64,000 nucleotides of DNA from Streptomyces adelaidensis (GCF_016598475.1 NZ_JAEMUX010000014.1:62001-126000); one strand, 5' to 3'. Counted from the stretch's first letter, positions 31,880 to 42,509 are shown. The notes: generated by a model not told the origin, from the sequence alone. A program made the numbers and translations.

Positions 31880-34348
31880 TCAGGCGAGAGTCAGGTCACA
31901 GGTGTGCGTGGCGCAGGCCGTGCCGGGTGCGACACGGAGCCGCAGCCGGCCGGCCGTCGACTCCAGCACCTCGACCGAGTCGTCCGCCCGGACCACCGCG
32001 CGGACCGGTCCGCCACGCCAAGTGATCTCCACCGGCTCGCCCGTGCGCGGCGGTTCGCTCACGCAGAGGGTAGCGCTCCGTCCCCGGCGGCGTACCAGCA
32101 CACTCGCCCCGGCCGAGGCGGTCAGCGGGCCCGCCGTACCGGCCTGCCAGAAGTTGGCGGCCGTCAGGCCGAGCGAGGGGACGCGGACGGCCTGGCAGAC
32201 GCTGTCGTTGGCGAGGACCGACAACCAGCGCCGGTCGGCGGCGCGGGCCGCGACGGCGTGGCGGGCCGCCCCGGGCATGAGGAGGTAGACGTATGCGGCG
32301 TCGGTCGGGTCGGTGCCGTGATCCAGCCAGAGGGTCTGCCAGCGGCGGGTGCGGCGTTCGGTCGTGCTGGAGATGTTGATGTCGGACCAGGCGCCGGTGC
32401 GGTCCTCGCGGAGGGCGCGGAGGGCGTGGGGGGCGTGGGGGGCGTGGAGGGTGCGCGGGGCGCCGCCCGGCGGGTCGTTCGGGAAGACCCAGCCGCCGTG
32501 TCCCTCCAGGTGGGCCCAGCACCTGCCGCGTACCAGGGTCCGCGGCGCTTCGTTGCCGGCCTCCCCCAGGTTGCGGTTGTCGACCACCGTCTCCACCGGC
32601 ACCCCGTCCGTGCAGCTGATCCCCGCTCCCAGGCAGATGACGGCGTCCGCGACGCAGAACCACGACTTCCGGGCCTGGAGCGTGGAGTTGAGCCCTTTGA
32701 GGTGCTGGCCGATCGCCGCGTACTCGCCGTCCGTGGTCCCGCCGACCCACCGTACGGCGGGCTTCGGAACGCCCCATTCGCCGCCTTCCCGGTCGGCGAG
32801 CCGCTTGGTGGAGACGGTCGTGCCGGGGAGCCGGTACCAGTCGACGGTCGGCCAGTACCAGTCGGTGTACTGATCGCCGCGGCCCTCGGCCCACCACAGG
32901 GTCGTCCCTGCGCCGGTGTGCCAGCCTCGCGGGTTCTCGCCGTTGCCGCATTCGTAGTGGGCGATGCGGTCGGAGGCCATGGCGATGTTCACCGCGAAGC
33001 CCGGGCGACGGTGCACGGCGCGGTCCATCGAGGCGAAGAGGCGGTGGCCGACGGGTTCGGGGGCGGCGGCCACCGGGGAGGCGGCGACGGCCTGCAACCG
33101 GGCGAGGTCCGCGACGCCGAACCGGGCCGCCGTGAGGATCGGTGTCACCGTGTCCCGCTCGATCCACCCCTTGATCCGCCCGTGCCAGCGCTCGCGCTCG
33201 CTCGCGGTGGCGCCGAGCGCGAGCAGCGCGATCGCGGCGATGATCCCCTGCCCATGGAAGTGGTCGCTCCGCATGATGTGCCGGTCGTCGCCCTTGAGGT
33301 GGCCCCGGCTGATGGCCCTTCCGTTGACGCTGTCCATGGCCAGGCCGTCGTGGATGAGCGGGGCGTACGCCCGCTCGACACTGTCGAGGGCGATCCGCCG
33401 GCCCGGATCCGTCACCTCCCAGCTCGACCCGGCCAGCAGCGCGAAGAGGCGCCCCAGCCCGTCGAGCATGACCTGCCCGTACGTCCCCGAGTACGCGACC
33501 CAGGTGTGCTGCACGAACGAGCCGTCGGCGTACAGCCCGTCCCCCTCGGTGACGTACGGGAAGACCGGCGAGAGGGCGTCGCGGGCCAGGGCGATCTTCT
33601 CGGGGGCGCGGCCGAGGACGCCGCGCAGGGCGACGGAGCGGCAGAGGTCGACGCGGTTGGCGCCGGTGGAGGTGCCGGTGTACTCGCGGAGCATCGAGTC
33701 GGGGATGAAGTGGTCGATCGCCGCGCAGGCGGCGGTCCGTCGAGCGGGCGTCAGCTCGTCGTGCAGGGCGGCGACGATGTCCATCAGCAGGCGGGGGCTG
33801 CCGATCTGCCACTCCCACCAGTTGCCGTAGCGGGTGGTCGCGGGGTTGTAGACCGTCGCGGAGAGGTGGTCGAGGCCGCGCAGGACGTCCGCGAGGAGGG
33901 CGGCGTCGCCGGTGGAACCGGTGCCCGGTTGTGTGTACGCCTGCGTCATCGTCCAGAGGCGGCTGTAGCTCTGGGTGATGCCGGCGGGCGGGTCGAAGGG
34001 GCGGCCCGGCCAGAGGGAGCCGGCGGTGGGCGCCATGGTCGCGCGGAAGCCGCGGGCGAGGTCGCCGGTCTCTTGGAGGCGGGTCGCGTAGGGCTCGGCG
34101 GTGGGGTCGTAGCCGGCGCCGAGGGCGATGGTCAGCCAGCGGCGGCGGAGGGTGTCGTACTCGTCGGACTCGTCGTCATCGGGGGCGGCGTACGCGGTGG
34201 GGGCGAATGTGGCGGGGGTGGTCGCCGCCAGGACTGCCGCCAGGGTCATGGGGAGGAACAGGACGGTTCGGCGTGTGGGGGGATTGGGAGCCTCGGGGGA
34301 CTTGGCAGCCTCGGGGGTCATGGGGGTCATGCCCATGCCGTCTATCAC
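31880..34348 (-). CDS. secreted polysaccharide lyase family 8 (hyaluronate/xanthan/chondroitin lyase type)
   Basis: 822 aa from GTG 34348 (ATG 34336 or 34330 also possible; no clear ribosome site). A Tat-like signal lies near residues 24-54 (PPTRRTVLFLPMTLAAVLAA). The PL8 alpha-toroid carries the catalytic set by spacing to known lyases: Asn231 (TGANRVDLC), His281 and Tyr290 (FVQHTWVAYSGTYG) and Arg344 or Arg348 (NGRAISR). Beta-sandwich domains follow. It cleaves uronic-acid polysaccharides by beta-elimination outside the cell; the substrate needs assay. It is divergent from the trypsin gene. Confidence 0.88.
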   Translation of the reverse strand: MIDGMGMTPMTPEAAKSPEAPNPPTRRTVLFLPMTLAAVLAATTPATFAPTAYAAPDDDESDEYDTLRRRWLTIALGAGYDPTAEPYATRLQETGDLARGFRATMAPTAGSLWPGRPFDPPAGITQSYSRLWTMTQAYTQPGTGSTGDAALLADVLRGLDHLSATVYNPATTRYGNWWEWQIGSPRLLMDIVAALHDELTPARRTAACAAIDHFIPDSMLREYTGTSTGANRVDLCRSVALRGVLGRAPEKIALARDALSPVFPYVTEGDGLYADGSFVQHTWVAYSGTYGQVMLDGLGRLFALLAGSSWEVTDPGRRIALDSVERAYAPLIHDGLAMDSVNGRAISRGHLKGDDRHIMRSDHFHGQGIIAAIALLALGATASERERWHGRIKGWIERDTVTPILTAARFGVADLARLQAVAASPVAAAPEPVGHRLFASMDRAVHRRPGFAVNIAMASDRIAHYECGNGENPRGWHTGAGTTLWWAEGRGDQYTDWYWPTVDWYRLPGTTVSTKRLADREGGEWGVPKPAVRWVGGTTDGEYAAIGQHLKGLNSTLQARKSWFCVADAVICLGAGISCTDGVPVETVVDNRNLGEAGNEAPRTLVRGRCWAHLEGHGGWVFPNDPPGGAPRTLHAPHAPHALRALREDRTGAWSDINISSTTERRTRRWQTLWLDHGTDPTDAAYVYLLMPGAARHAVAARAADRRWLSVLANDSVCQAVRVPSLGLTAANFWQAGTAGPLTASAGASVLVRRRGRSATLCVSEPPRTGEPVEITWRGGPVRAVVRADDSVEVLESTAGRLRLRVAPGTACATHTCDLTLA

Positions 34349-35501
<1,153 letters not shown>

Positions 35502-35532
35502 CCGACACTCCCGCACCACTTCGTACGGCATC

Positions 35533-35568
35533 GAACGGGTCCGGCGCCGCCCAGCGCCGGACCCGTTC
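35533..35568. terminator. terminator after the trypsin gene
   Basis: GAACGGGTCCGGCGC (35533-35547) pairs perfectly (15 bp) with 35554-35568 around a 6-nt loop, between convergent genes. Confidence 0.85.
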
Positions 35569-35619
35569 CCGTTCTCGTACGTGTTCCTGTTCCCGTTCCT
35601 GTTCCCGTTCCTGTTTCCG
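35565..35619. repeat. TTCC(C/T)G hexamer run
   Basis: A short tandem array of GTTCC hexamers alternating C and T (units GTTCCT and GTTCCC), with one interruption, directly after the terminator. It is non-coding and probably a slippage-prone microsatellite. Confidence 0.7.
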
Positions 35620-35626
35620 TCGTCTC

Positions 35627-37015
35627 TCAGAAACCGCCGCTGAAGTCCCCGCCGCCCCCGAAGTCGCCTCCGCCGCCGAAGTCCCCGCCGCCGAAGCCGC
35701 CGCTGAAGTCGTCGGAGTCGAAGTCGGCGCCCGAGACGTCGCCGCCCTCGTAACCGGCGGCCGCGCCGAAGTCGCCGTAGCCGGCGCCGTAGACGGCCGC
35801 GTAGGACGGGGTGGCCATCATGCTGCCGAGCATGGTGCCGACGAGGAGGCCGGGGAGGAGGCCGCCGCCGAAGTAGCCGCCCGCCCAGGGGCCGTAGGCG
35901 GGGCCTGCGTCCCAGTACGGGCGGCGGCTGCCGGTTGCCGTCTCCACCTCGCGGATCATCGGCTCCTGCCCGTCCGCCAGGCGGGTCTGATCGGCGGCAC
36001 AGACCGGAACCTCGCGTTCCGCACCGCCCATCGGCGGGGTCCAGAGGACGTCCGCGACCGAGGGGCCGTGACGGGGGTCGAAGAAGCAGGGGGCCCGGCG
36101 TTCGGGAAGGGGCCGGCCCTCCCGGCGGGCGGCCAGCTGCGAGAGCGAGAAACGGCCGTCCTCCAGGGCCCGGGTGACCGCGCGCACCTCCTCGGGGCGG
36201 GTGGCCGCCGCCATGAGGGACTTGGCCTCCTCGTACGCGTCCAGGGCCCGCTCGTAGTCGGCGCGCATCGCGTCGTCCGCGCCCGCCTCGGCGGGGTGGA
36301 AGTCCAGGCGCTCCAGCTCCTCGCCGAAGGCGGTGATGTCCTCGTCCACCACCACCGCCAGCTTGGCCAGCGCCGCTCGGCGTTCCTCTTCCTTGCGGTG
36401 GCGGTTGCGGCGGATCAGCGCGTACGCGCCGACGCCGCCCGCCGCCAGGACCGCGCCCGTCGCCGCCAGGGTGCCCGCGTCCACGCCCGCGTCGCCGCCA
36501 CCGTCGCTCCAACTGGACGGGGCCGTTCCGCCGAGGTCGCCGCGCAGGGCGTCGTCCACGAAGTCGTTGAGCTGGGCCTTGGTGTCGCCGGCGCCCTGGA
36601 CCGCCGTGACCAGGTTCGCCACGGCCTGCTCGCTCAGGACGCCGCTGTCGGCCCGCGCGTCGAAGCGGTCGCCGAGGCGGATCGCGTAGAGGCCGGTCAC
36701 GCCCGTCTCCGTGCGGAGGTTCTGGAAGAGGTTCTCGGTCGGGTAGCCGGCCGGGAGCACGGCCACGAAGACCGGCTCATCCGCGTCCTCGATCTTGTCG
36801 GCGAGCGCTTCGGCGTCCGCCGAGGAGAGCTGGGCGGAGGCGGCCGGGTCGACGTAGACGGGGCTCTCGCGCAGCGCCTCGGCCACCGTGGAGAGGTCGG
36901 TGGCCGCGTGGGCGCTCGGCGCGCCGACCGACAGCACCGCCAGAGCCGCCAGAGCCACTGCGGCGAGCGGCACCATCAGGAGGTGGAGCAGACGTCGGAC
37001 CGGTGCGCCCTTCAT
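35627..37015 (-). CDS. TPM-like membrane protein with Gly-rich tail
   Basis: 462 aa from ATG 37015. The signal/TM helix is at about residues 9-34 (LLHLLMVPLAAVALAALAVL). An extracellular domain (DLSTVAEALRESPVYVD, AEALADKIEDADEPVFVAVL) recalls TPM domains. A second TM lies near 185-205 (TLAATGAVLAAGGVGAYALI), then a basic segment (RRNRHRKEEERR), a helical cytoplasmic region, and a tail ending in GGGDFGGGG repeats. TPM proteins are suggested to help photosystem or membrane-protein quality control; here the function is unknown. The gene is monocistronic and convergent with the trypsin gene. Confidence 0.75.
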   Translation of the reverse strand: MKGAPVRRLLHLLMVPLAAVALAALAVLSVGAPSAHAATDLSTVAEALRESPVYVDPAASAQLSSADAEALADKIEDADEPVFVAVLPAGYPTENLFQNLRTETGVTGLYAIRLGDRFDARADSGVLSEQAVANLVTAVQGAGDTKAQLNDFVDDALRGDLGGTAPSSWSDGGGDAGVDAGTLAATGAVLAAGGVGAYALIRRNRHRKEEERRAALAKLAVVVDEDITAFGEELERLDFHPAEAGADDAMRADYERALDAYEEAKSLMAAATRPEEVRAVTRALEDGRFSLSQLAARREGRPLPERRAPCFFDPRHGPSVADVLWTPPMGGAEREVPVCAADQTRLADGQEPMIREVETATGSRRPYWDAGPAYGPWAGGYFGGGLLPGLLVGTMLGSMMATPSYAAVYGAGYGDFGAAAGYEGGDVSGADFDSDDFSGGFGGGDFGGGGDFGGGGDFSGGF

Positions 37016-37107
37016 ACCTTCGAAGCTACCTCGATCGGCGTGAAAACGGACGATCCGGTCGATGGGGAGCCGAAGAATCCGGAGGTTCCCGCTCCCCACC
37101 GACCGCC

Positions 37108-37168
37108 GTCACGCGCCACGCGTCACGTCACGCGAGCACGTCACGCACGCACGTCACGCGTCACGCCT
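37108..37168. repeat. CGTCACG repeat cluster
   Basis: CGTCACGC or CGTCACGT occurs several times within 60 nt just after the GH3 stop on the minus strand. It is low-complexity and non-coding; no protein-binding role can be claimed. Confidence 0.6.
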
Positions 37169-37182
37169 CGCCGAGAAGGGCG

Positions 37183-39696
37183 TCACGCCGCCCGGTACGC
37201 CTCCCTCAGCTTCGCCAGCGCCTGCGCGTAGCGGCCCGTGAGCAGCAGGTGGTCGGCCACCGCGAAGGGTTTCGCGACCGCCTCCGTCATACGGACGTCC
37301 TGGCCCACCTTCTCCCGCACCAGCTGCCGCGCCCGGTACACCGAGGCGGGCACTCCACGCTCCGAGGCCGTCGCCGCCCCCTTCGTCGTCAGGCCCCACC
37401 CGTACGGGAACTGCGGGTCGTACGACGTGTCGCCGACGTTGATCGGCAACTGGGCCCCCGACCGGGGCCAGGTCACGGGGAGCCGGCCGGTGAAGGGCCG
37501 CCTGCCGTACAGCACGTCCGCGACGCCGTCGCCCTCGGAGCCGGGCAGCCAGGAGGCGACCAGCGCGTCCATGTCGCCGAGCCGGTCGCCGATGAGCTGC
37601 GGTCGCCCGGAGACGACCAGCACCGCGCACTTCATGGCGCCGCACACCTTGTCCACGGCGGCCTTGTCGGCGGCGCTCAGCTCCAGGTCGTGGCCGTTGC
37701 CGACGTCGCCGAAGCCCTCGGCGTACGGGGTCTCGCCCACGACGACCACGCCGACGTCGTACCCGGCGGTCGGGGCGGAGGCGCCCTTCGAGTACGTGAC
37801 GCGGTCGCCGCCGACCTTCCGGAGGCCCTCCAGGACGGTCGTGCCCTGCGTGATGTCGCCGGAGGAGCCCTGCCAGGTGATCGTCCAGCCACCGGACTGG
37901 TTGCCGAGGTCGTCGGCGTTCGAGCCGGCCACGTACACCTTCTGGGACTTCTTCAGCGGCAGGACCCCGCCCTTGTTCTTCAGCAGGACCTGCGACTTGG
38001 CCACCGCCTCGCGGGCCGCCGCGCGGTGGTCGGGCGAGCCGATGTCCGCGATACCCGCCGTGTCGGCGTACGGCTTCTCGAAGAGGCCCAGCCTGAACTT
38101 CTGGGTGAGGATGCGGGAGACGGCATCATCCACGCGCCGCTCACTGACGCGCCCCGCCTTCACCTCCGCGACCAGGGTCCGGTGGAAGTCGCCGTACGCG
38201 TACGGGACCATGATCATGTCGAGGCCCGCGTTGACGGAGGTGCGGACGTCGCTCGCGTAGTCGCCGGGGATCTGGTCGATGGCCTGCCAGTCGCTGATGA
38301 CGAAGCCGTCGAAGCCCATCCGGTCCTTGAGGACGCCGTTGATCATGTCGGCGCGGGCGTGCATCTTCACCGCGCCCTTGCCGTCGCCGAGGATGTCGAG
38401 GGACGAGAAGGACGGCATGACCGAGCCGACGCCCCGGTCCACGGCCTCCTGGTACGGCGAGAGGTGGACCGCCTCCAGTTCCTGGCGGGTGACCTTGGTG
38501 ATGCCCTGGTCGATCGTGTACGCCTCGGTCGTGGACGAGCCGTACTCGGTGCCGCCGTCGCCGACAAAGTGCTTGGCCGTGGCCAGGACCTTGTCGCCAC
38601 GGTCCAGATCCCGCCCGTCGCGGGGCCCTTGCAGGCCCTGGATCATCGTCTCCATCGACTTCACGAGCGCCGGGTCCTCGCCGAAGGACTCGTACGCGCG
38701 GCCCCAGCGGTCGTCGCGCGTCACGCACAGGCAGGGGGCGAAGTCCCAGGGGATGCCGGTGGCCCGGGTCTCGGCAGCCGTCAACTCACCCATGCGATGC
38801 GCGAGTTCGGGGTCGCGGGTGGCGCCGAGGCCGATGTTGTGCGGGGTGATCGTGGCGCCGAGGAGGTTGTTGTGGCCGTGAACCGCGTCCACCCCGTAGA
38901 TCAGCGGGATCTGCAGTCGCGTGGCCAGCGCGCGGCGTTGGAAGCCGTCGATCATCTCGGCCCAGGCCTCGGGTGTGTTCCGCGCGGGGGTCGAGCCGCC
39001 GCCGGAGAGGATCGAGCCCAGACCGTACGCGGTGATGTCCTCGGGGGTGGCGAGGGCGCCGCGCTCGGCCTGCGTCATCTGGCCGGCCTTCTCCTCCAGG
39101 GTCATCCGGGAGAGAAGGTCGGCGACACGCCGCTGCACCGGCAGTTTCGGGTTCAGGTAGGGCAGGCCGTGGGCGCCGATGACGACGGTCGGGGTCTCGG
39201 CGGGGGCCTGGGCGCCCGTGACGGTGAGCCGGACGGGGATCGACTCGGCCGTCTCCGCGCCCTTGTCGGGCAGGGTGCGTACGGCGATGGTGCGGGAGGT
39301 GCCGGAGGGGGTGCCCGCCGGGAAGGTCAGGGTGCCGTCGGCCGGCCTGTGGTCGGCGTCGGCGTCGGCGTCGGCGGGCGTCCGGTACGTCACGGTGACG
39401 GGTTCCGCGACCGCGCCGGTGACGGTGACCCGGATGCGGGCCGTGCCGCCCTCGGCCACGGGGTACGCGGTGGCGTCGGTGGCCACCCGCGCGGGTGCGG
39501 CCGTCGTCGCCGTCGCCGTGGGGGCGAACGACAGCGGGATCAGGCCGGACAGGAGGGCGGCCGAGGCCAGCAGGGACGTTTTTCGGACGTGCCGGGTGTC
39601 TCCGGGGTGTCGGGTGCTTTCTGTGTGCGGGGTGGTTCCGGTGAGCGGTGTGGTTCCGGTGAGCCGGGTGCTTCGGTCGTTCGTTGAGGACCGCAT
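37183..39696 (-). CDS. secreted glycoside hydrolase family 3 (beta-glucosidase type)
   Basis: 837 aa from ATG 39696, with GGAGG 8 nt upstream; GTG 39711 is less likely. An unusual Thr-rich leader (RLTGTTPLTGTTPHTEST) precedes the signal hydrophobic stretch (LLASAALLSGLIPLSFAP). A Calx-beta-like domain (about 70-160) is followed by the GH3 barrel with KHFVGDGGTEYG and nucleophile Asp469 in GFVISDW, then the second GH3 domain. Exo-acting beta-glycosidases of this type release glucose or xylose from oligosaccharides; specificity is unknown. Confidence 0.9.
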   Translation of the reverse strand: MRSSTNDRSTRLTGTTPLTGTTPHTESTRHPGDTRHVRKTSLLASAALLSGLIPLSFAPTATATTAAPARVATDATAYPVAEGGTARIRVTVTGAVAEPVTVTYRTPADADADADHRPADGTLTFPAGTPSGTSRTIAVRTLPDKGAETAESIPVRLTVTGAQAPAETPTVVIGAHGLPYLNPKLPVQRRVADLLSRMTLEEKAGQMTQAERGALATPEDITAYGLGSILSGGGSTPARNTPEAWAEMIDGFQRRALATRLQIPLIYGVDAVHGHNNLLGATITPHNIGLGATRDPELAHRMGELTAAETRATGIPWDFAPCLCVTRDDRWGRAYESFGEDPALVKSMETMIQGLQGPRDGRDLDRGDKVLATAKHFVGDGGTEYGSSTTEAYTIDQGITKVTRQELEAVHLSPYQEAVDRGVGSVMPSFSSLDILGDGKGAVKMHARADMINGVLKDRMGFDGFVISDWQAIDQIPGDYASDVRTSVNAGLDMIMVPYAYGDFHRTLVAEVKAGRVSERRVDDAVSRILTQKFRLGLFEKPYADTAGIADIGSPDHRAAAREAVAKSQVLLKNKGGVLPLKKSQKVYVAGSNADDLGNQSGGWTITWQGSSGDITQGTTVLEGLRKVGGDRVTYSKGASAPTAGYDVGVVVVGETPYAEGFGDVGNGHDLELSAADKAAVDKVCGAMKCAVLVVSGRPQLIGDRLGDMDALVASWLPGSEGDGVADVLYGRRPFTGRLPVTWPRSGAQLPINVGDTSYDPQFPYGWGLTTKGAATASERGVPASVYRARQLVREKVGQDVRMTEAVAKPFAVADHLLLTGRYAQALAKLREAYRAA

Positions 39697-39865
39697 CGGG
39701 TTTTCCTCCACTGAAACTCCAGGACCAGTCGCCGCGCTGAACTCCCGTTTCCCTTTTGTGACTTGATGGGAGTCAACTGTCGGCTTGGGCAGGCGTCAAG
39801 ACGGCTGTACAACCGTTCGGGAGGCGTGCTGGTCACGTAGTGCTACTGGGGGACGGGCGAACGGG

Positions 39866-40360
39866 ATGCGGCGGAGAGTGCTCACGACGGTCGGCGTACT
39901 GACGGGAGCGGCGGTGCTGAGCGGCTGCACGGCGCTCGATCTGCCCCTGGCGGCCGTGGCCGTGGACGCCGACGGGACGCCCCGGGCACTGATCCGGCCG
40001 TGCGGTGACGACGGCTACCGGGGTCTGGGGCTGGAGGGCTGGCCGTCCTCAGACGAGGACGAGACGGTCACGACGGGCTGGGCGGTGGCGGGTGAGCGGT
40101 CGGGTGACTCGCAGTTCCCGCTGTTCTCGCCGCCGGGCGCGTGGGAGGCCGAGCGCAAGGGGGACAAGGGCGGGCAACGGCTGCTGCCCGGGCACAGCTA
40201 TCGGCTGGGTTTCGGCCAGTACGCGGGCGGCGACGACCACAACGGGACCGTCGCTTTCACCGCGGCGGACATCTCGGGGCTGGAGCCGGGCCAGGTGTGG
40301 GCGGATGACCGGGCCATGAGCCCCGGGGAGTTCGAGGAGCTCGCCGAGGGGGCGTGCTGA
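39866..40360 (+). CDS. small secreted lipoprotein, unknown function
   Basis: 164 aa from ATG 39866. A lipoprotein signal (RRVLTTVGVLTGAAVLSGC) ends at a lipobox cysteine near residue 21. The rest is a small acidic domain (GYRGLGLEGWPSSDED, RLGFGQYAGGDDHNGTVAFT) with no family I recognise. It is divergent from the GH3 gene across about 170 nt. Confidence 0.7.
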   Translation: MRRRVLTTVGVLTGAAVLSGCTALDLPLAAVAVDADGTPRALIRPCGDDGYRGLGLEGWPSSDEDETVTTGWAVAGERSGDSQFPLFSPPGAWEAERKGDKGGQRLLPGHSYRLGFGQYAGGDDHNGTVAFTAADISGLEPGQVWADDRAMSPGEFEELAEGAC

Positions 40361-40425
40361 GGGTTGTGCGCGGGGGTACTCGGGTGGTCGGGGTGCGTTG
40401 GCGGCTGCGGGTGCGTTGTGGTTGC

Positions 40426-40509
40426 TCGCGCAGTTCCCCGCGCCCCTGAAAGAGCAGGGGCTGCGCCCCGCGCTTTTCGCCTTTGGGGGCGTGGGGAACG
40501 GCGCGACCA
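40426..40509. repeat. Streptomyces-type intergenic repeat, hairpin form
   Basis: The segment 40426-40452 (TCGCGCAGTTCCCCGCGC...) pairs imperfectly with 40481-40509, and the loop carries CAGGGGCTGCGCCCC (40455-40469). The same 25-nt and 15-nt blocks recur at 60996-61020 and 61065-61079. It may help end the lipoprotein and cimA transcripts. Confidence 0.75.
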
Positions 40510-40553
40510 GCCCCCGCTCAGCCGCGGCCGACGACGTACCCCGACCTGCCGGC

Positions 40554-42158
40554 CTACTCCGCCGGCTCCACCCCAGCCCGCAGCAGCCCATACGTGTACG
40601 CGTCCTCCAGCGCCTGCCAGGACGCCGCGATCACGTTCTCGGCGACGCCGACCGTGGACCACTCGCCCGTGCCGTCGGTCGTGGAGATGAGGACGCGGGT
40701 CGTCGAGTTCGTGCCGTGCTTGCCCTCAAGGATGCGGACCTTGTAGTCGACGAGCTCCAGCTTGGCGAGCTGGGGGTAGATCTTCTCCAGGGCGACGCGG
40801 AGGGCGCGGTCGAGGGCGTTGACCGGGCCGTTGCCCTCGGCGGTGGCGACGAGGCGTTCGCCCTTGGCCCACAGCTTGACGGTGGCCTCGTTGGCGTGGC
40901 TGCCGTCGGGGCGGTCCTCGACGATGGCCCGCCAGGACTCGGTGCGGAAGTAGCGCTGGGGCTTGCCCGCGACCTCGTCGCGCAGCAGGATCTCGAAGCT
41001 CGCGTCGGCGGCCTCGTACGTGTAGCCCCTCAGTTCGCGCTCCTTGACGCGCTCGACGACCCGGCCGACCAGCTCACGGTCGTCGCCGAGGTCGACGCCC
41101 AGTTCCTTGCCCTTGAGCTCGATGGAGGCGCGGCCCGCCATGTCGGAGACCAGCATCCGCATGGTGTTGCCGACCTGCTCGGGGTCGATGTGCTGGTACA
41201 GGTCCGGGTCGACCTTGATCGCGGAGGCGTGCAGGCCGGCCTTGTGCGCGAAGGCCGAGACACCGACGTACGGCTGGTGCGTGGACGGGGTGAGGTTGAC
41301 GACCTCGGCGATGGCGTGGGAGATGCGGGTCATCTCGCGCAGCGCGCCGTCGGGCAGGACCTTCTTGCCGTACTTCAGCTCCAGGGCGGCGACGACCGGG
41401 AAGAGGTTGGAGTTGCCGACGCGCTCGCCGTAGCCGTTGGCCGTGCACTGGACGTGGGTCGCGCCGGCGTCGACGGCGGCCAGGGTGTTGGCGACCGCGC
41501 AGCCGGTGTCGTCCTGGGCGTGCATGCCGAGCCGGGCGCCGGTGTCGGCGAGAACCGTGGCGACGACGGCCTGGACCTGGGCGGGGAGCATGCCGCCGTT
41601 GGTGTCGCAGAGGATCACTACGTCGGCGCCGGCCTCCGAGGCGGCGCGTACGACCGACTTCGCGTACTCGGGGTTGGCGCGGTATCCGTCGAAGAAGTGC
41701 TCGCAGTCGACGAAGACCCGGCGACCCTGCTCGCGCAGGTGGGAGACGGTGTCGCGGACCATCTCCAGGTTCTCGTCGAGGGTGGTGCGCAGCGCCAGCT
41801 CGACATGCCGGTCATGGGACTTGGCGACGAGCGTGATGACCGAGGCGCCGGAGTCCAGGAGGGCCTTGACCTGCGGGTCCTCGCTCGCCTTGCCGCCCGC
41901 GCGGCGGGTCGCGCCGAAGGCCACGAGCTTGGCGTGCTTGAAGTCGATCTCTTTTTGCGCCCGGGCGAAGAACTCGGTGTCCCTCGGGTTCGCGCCGGGC
42001 CAGCCGCCCTCGATGAAGCCGACGCCGAAGTCGTCCAGGTGCCGTGCGATGGCCAGCTTGTCCGCGACCGTGAGGTTGATGCCCTCGCGCTGGGCGCCGT
42101 CGCGCAGGGTGGTGTCGAAGACGTGGAACGAGTCGTCGAGCTCGCTGGTTTCCGTCAT
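40554..42158 (-). CDS. cimA: (R)-citramalate synthase
   Basis: 534 aa from ATG 42158, with AGGAG 10 nt upstream. It is a DRE-TIM metallolyase: VFDTTLRDGAQREGINL (about 13-30), GMHAQDDTGCAVAN and NGYGERVGNSNLFP. A C-terminal LeuA-type allosteric domain covers about 400-530 (RSWRA-like RTESWRAIVEDR). The length and the GAQREG motif fit citramalate synthase rather than isopropylmalate synthase. It condenses pyruvate and acetyl-CoA to citramalate, the threonine-independent entry to isoleucine. A probable attenuator lies in its leader. Confidence 0.9.
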   Translation of the reverse strand: MTETSELDDSFHVFDTTLRDGAQREGINLTVADKLAIARHLDDFGVGFIEGGWPGANPRDTEFFARAQKEIDFKHAKLVAFGATRRAGGKASEDPQVKALLDSGASVITLVAKSHDRHVELALRTTLDENLEMVRDTVSHLREQGRRVFVDCEHFFDGYRANPEYAKSVVRAASEAGADVVILCDTNGGMLPAQVQAVVATVLADTGARLGMHAQDDTGCAVANTLAAVDAGATHVQCTANGYGERVGNSNLFPVVAALELKYGKKVLPDGALREMTRISHAIAEVVNLTPSTHQPYVGVSAFAHKAGLHASAIKVDPDLYQHIDPEQVGNTMRMLVSDMAGRASIELKGKELGVDLGDDRELVGRVVERVKERELRGYTYEAADASFEILLRDEVAGKPQRYFRTESWRAIVEDRPDGSHANEATVKLWAKGERLVATAEGNGPVNALDRALRVALEKIYPQLAKLELVDYKVRILEGKHGTNSTTRVLISTTDGTGEWSTVGVAENVIAASWQALEDAYTYGLLRAGVEPAE

Positions 42159-42271
42159 GGTCTCAAGGCTCCTGAGGATTTCGATCTCGGTCTTTACCGG
42201 AATGACCGGCTCCACCGTTCTCCCATGGTCCCTCACGCTGCGCTCCCGGCTGAAGGTGGGCCAGAAAAGCG

Positions 42272-42296
42272 AAAAACCCCTCGCGGGTGCGAGAGG
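42272..42296 (-). terminator. intrinsic terminator / attenuator in the cimA leader
   Basis: On the minus strand CCTCTCGC-ACCC-GCGAGGGG forms an 8-bp stem (one G-T pair) followed by TTTTT, a textbook intrinsic terminator and rare in this genome. It lies 114 nt upstream of cimA and 55 nt downstream of a 16-codon leader ORF with two adjacent Ile codons. Confidence 0.75.
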
Positions 42297-42351
42297 TCTG
42301 CGCGCGGGTCGAAGACGACGATGTCCGCCCGTACCTGGTCGTACGTGGCGG

Positions 42352-42402
42352 TCACTGCGGACCGGCGCGCCTGCTGCCAATAATCGTGGCGAACGAGAGC
42401 AC
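42352..42402 (-). CDS. cimA leader peptide
   Basis: 16 aa from GTG 42402: MLSFATIIGSRRAGPQ. The Ile codons are ATT ATT (plus-strand AATAAT at 42379-42384), which is unusual in a genome that almost always uses ATC. No ribosome site precedes the GTG, but CAGACT lies 6 nt upstream and could be a -10 element for a leaderless transcript. Tandem codons for the pathway product ahead of a terminator match the classic attenuation design. Confidence 0.6.
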   Translation of the reverse strand: MLSFATIIGSRRAGPQ

Positions 42403-42509
42403 GGGGGCAGTCTGGCACAATCCGCCCCCATGCTCACCGTCCGTCTCAGGATGCGAACAGCGCGCTGATCGACTCGGATCGGCCCACGTTCACGTCATTC
42501 GACCCCCGT

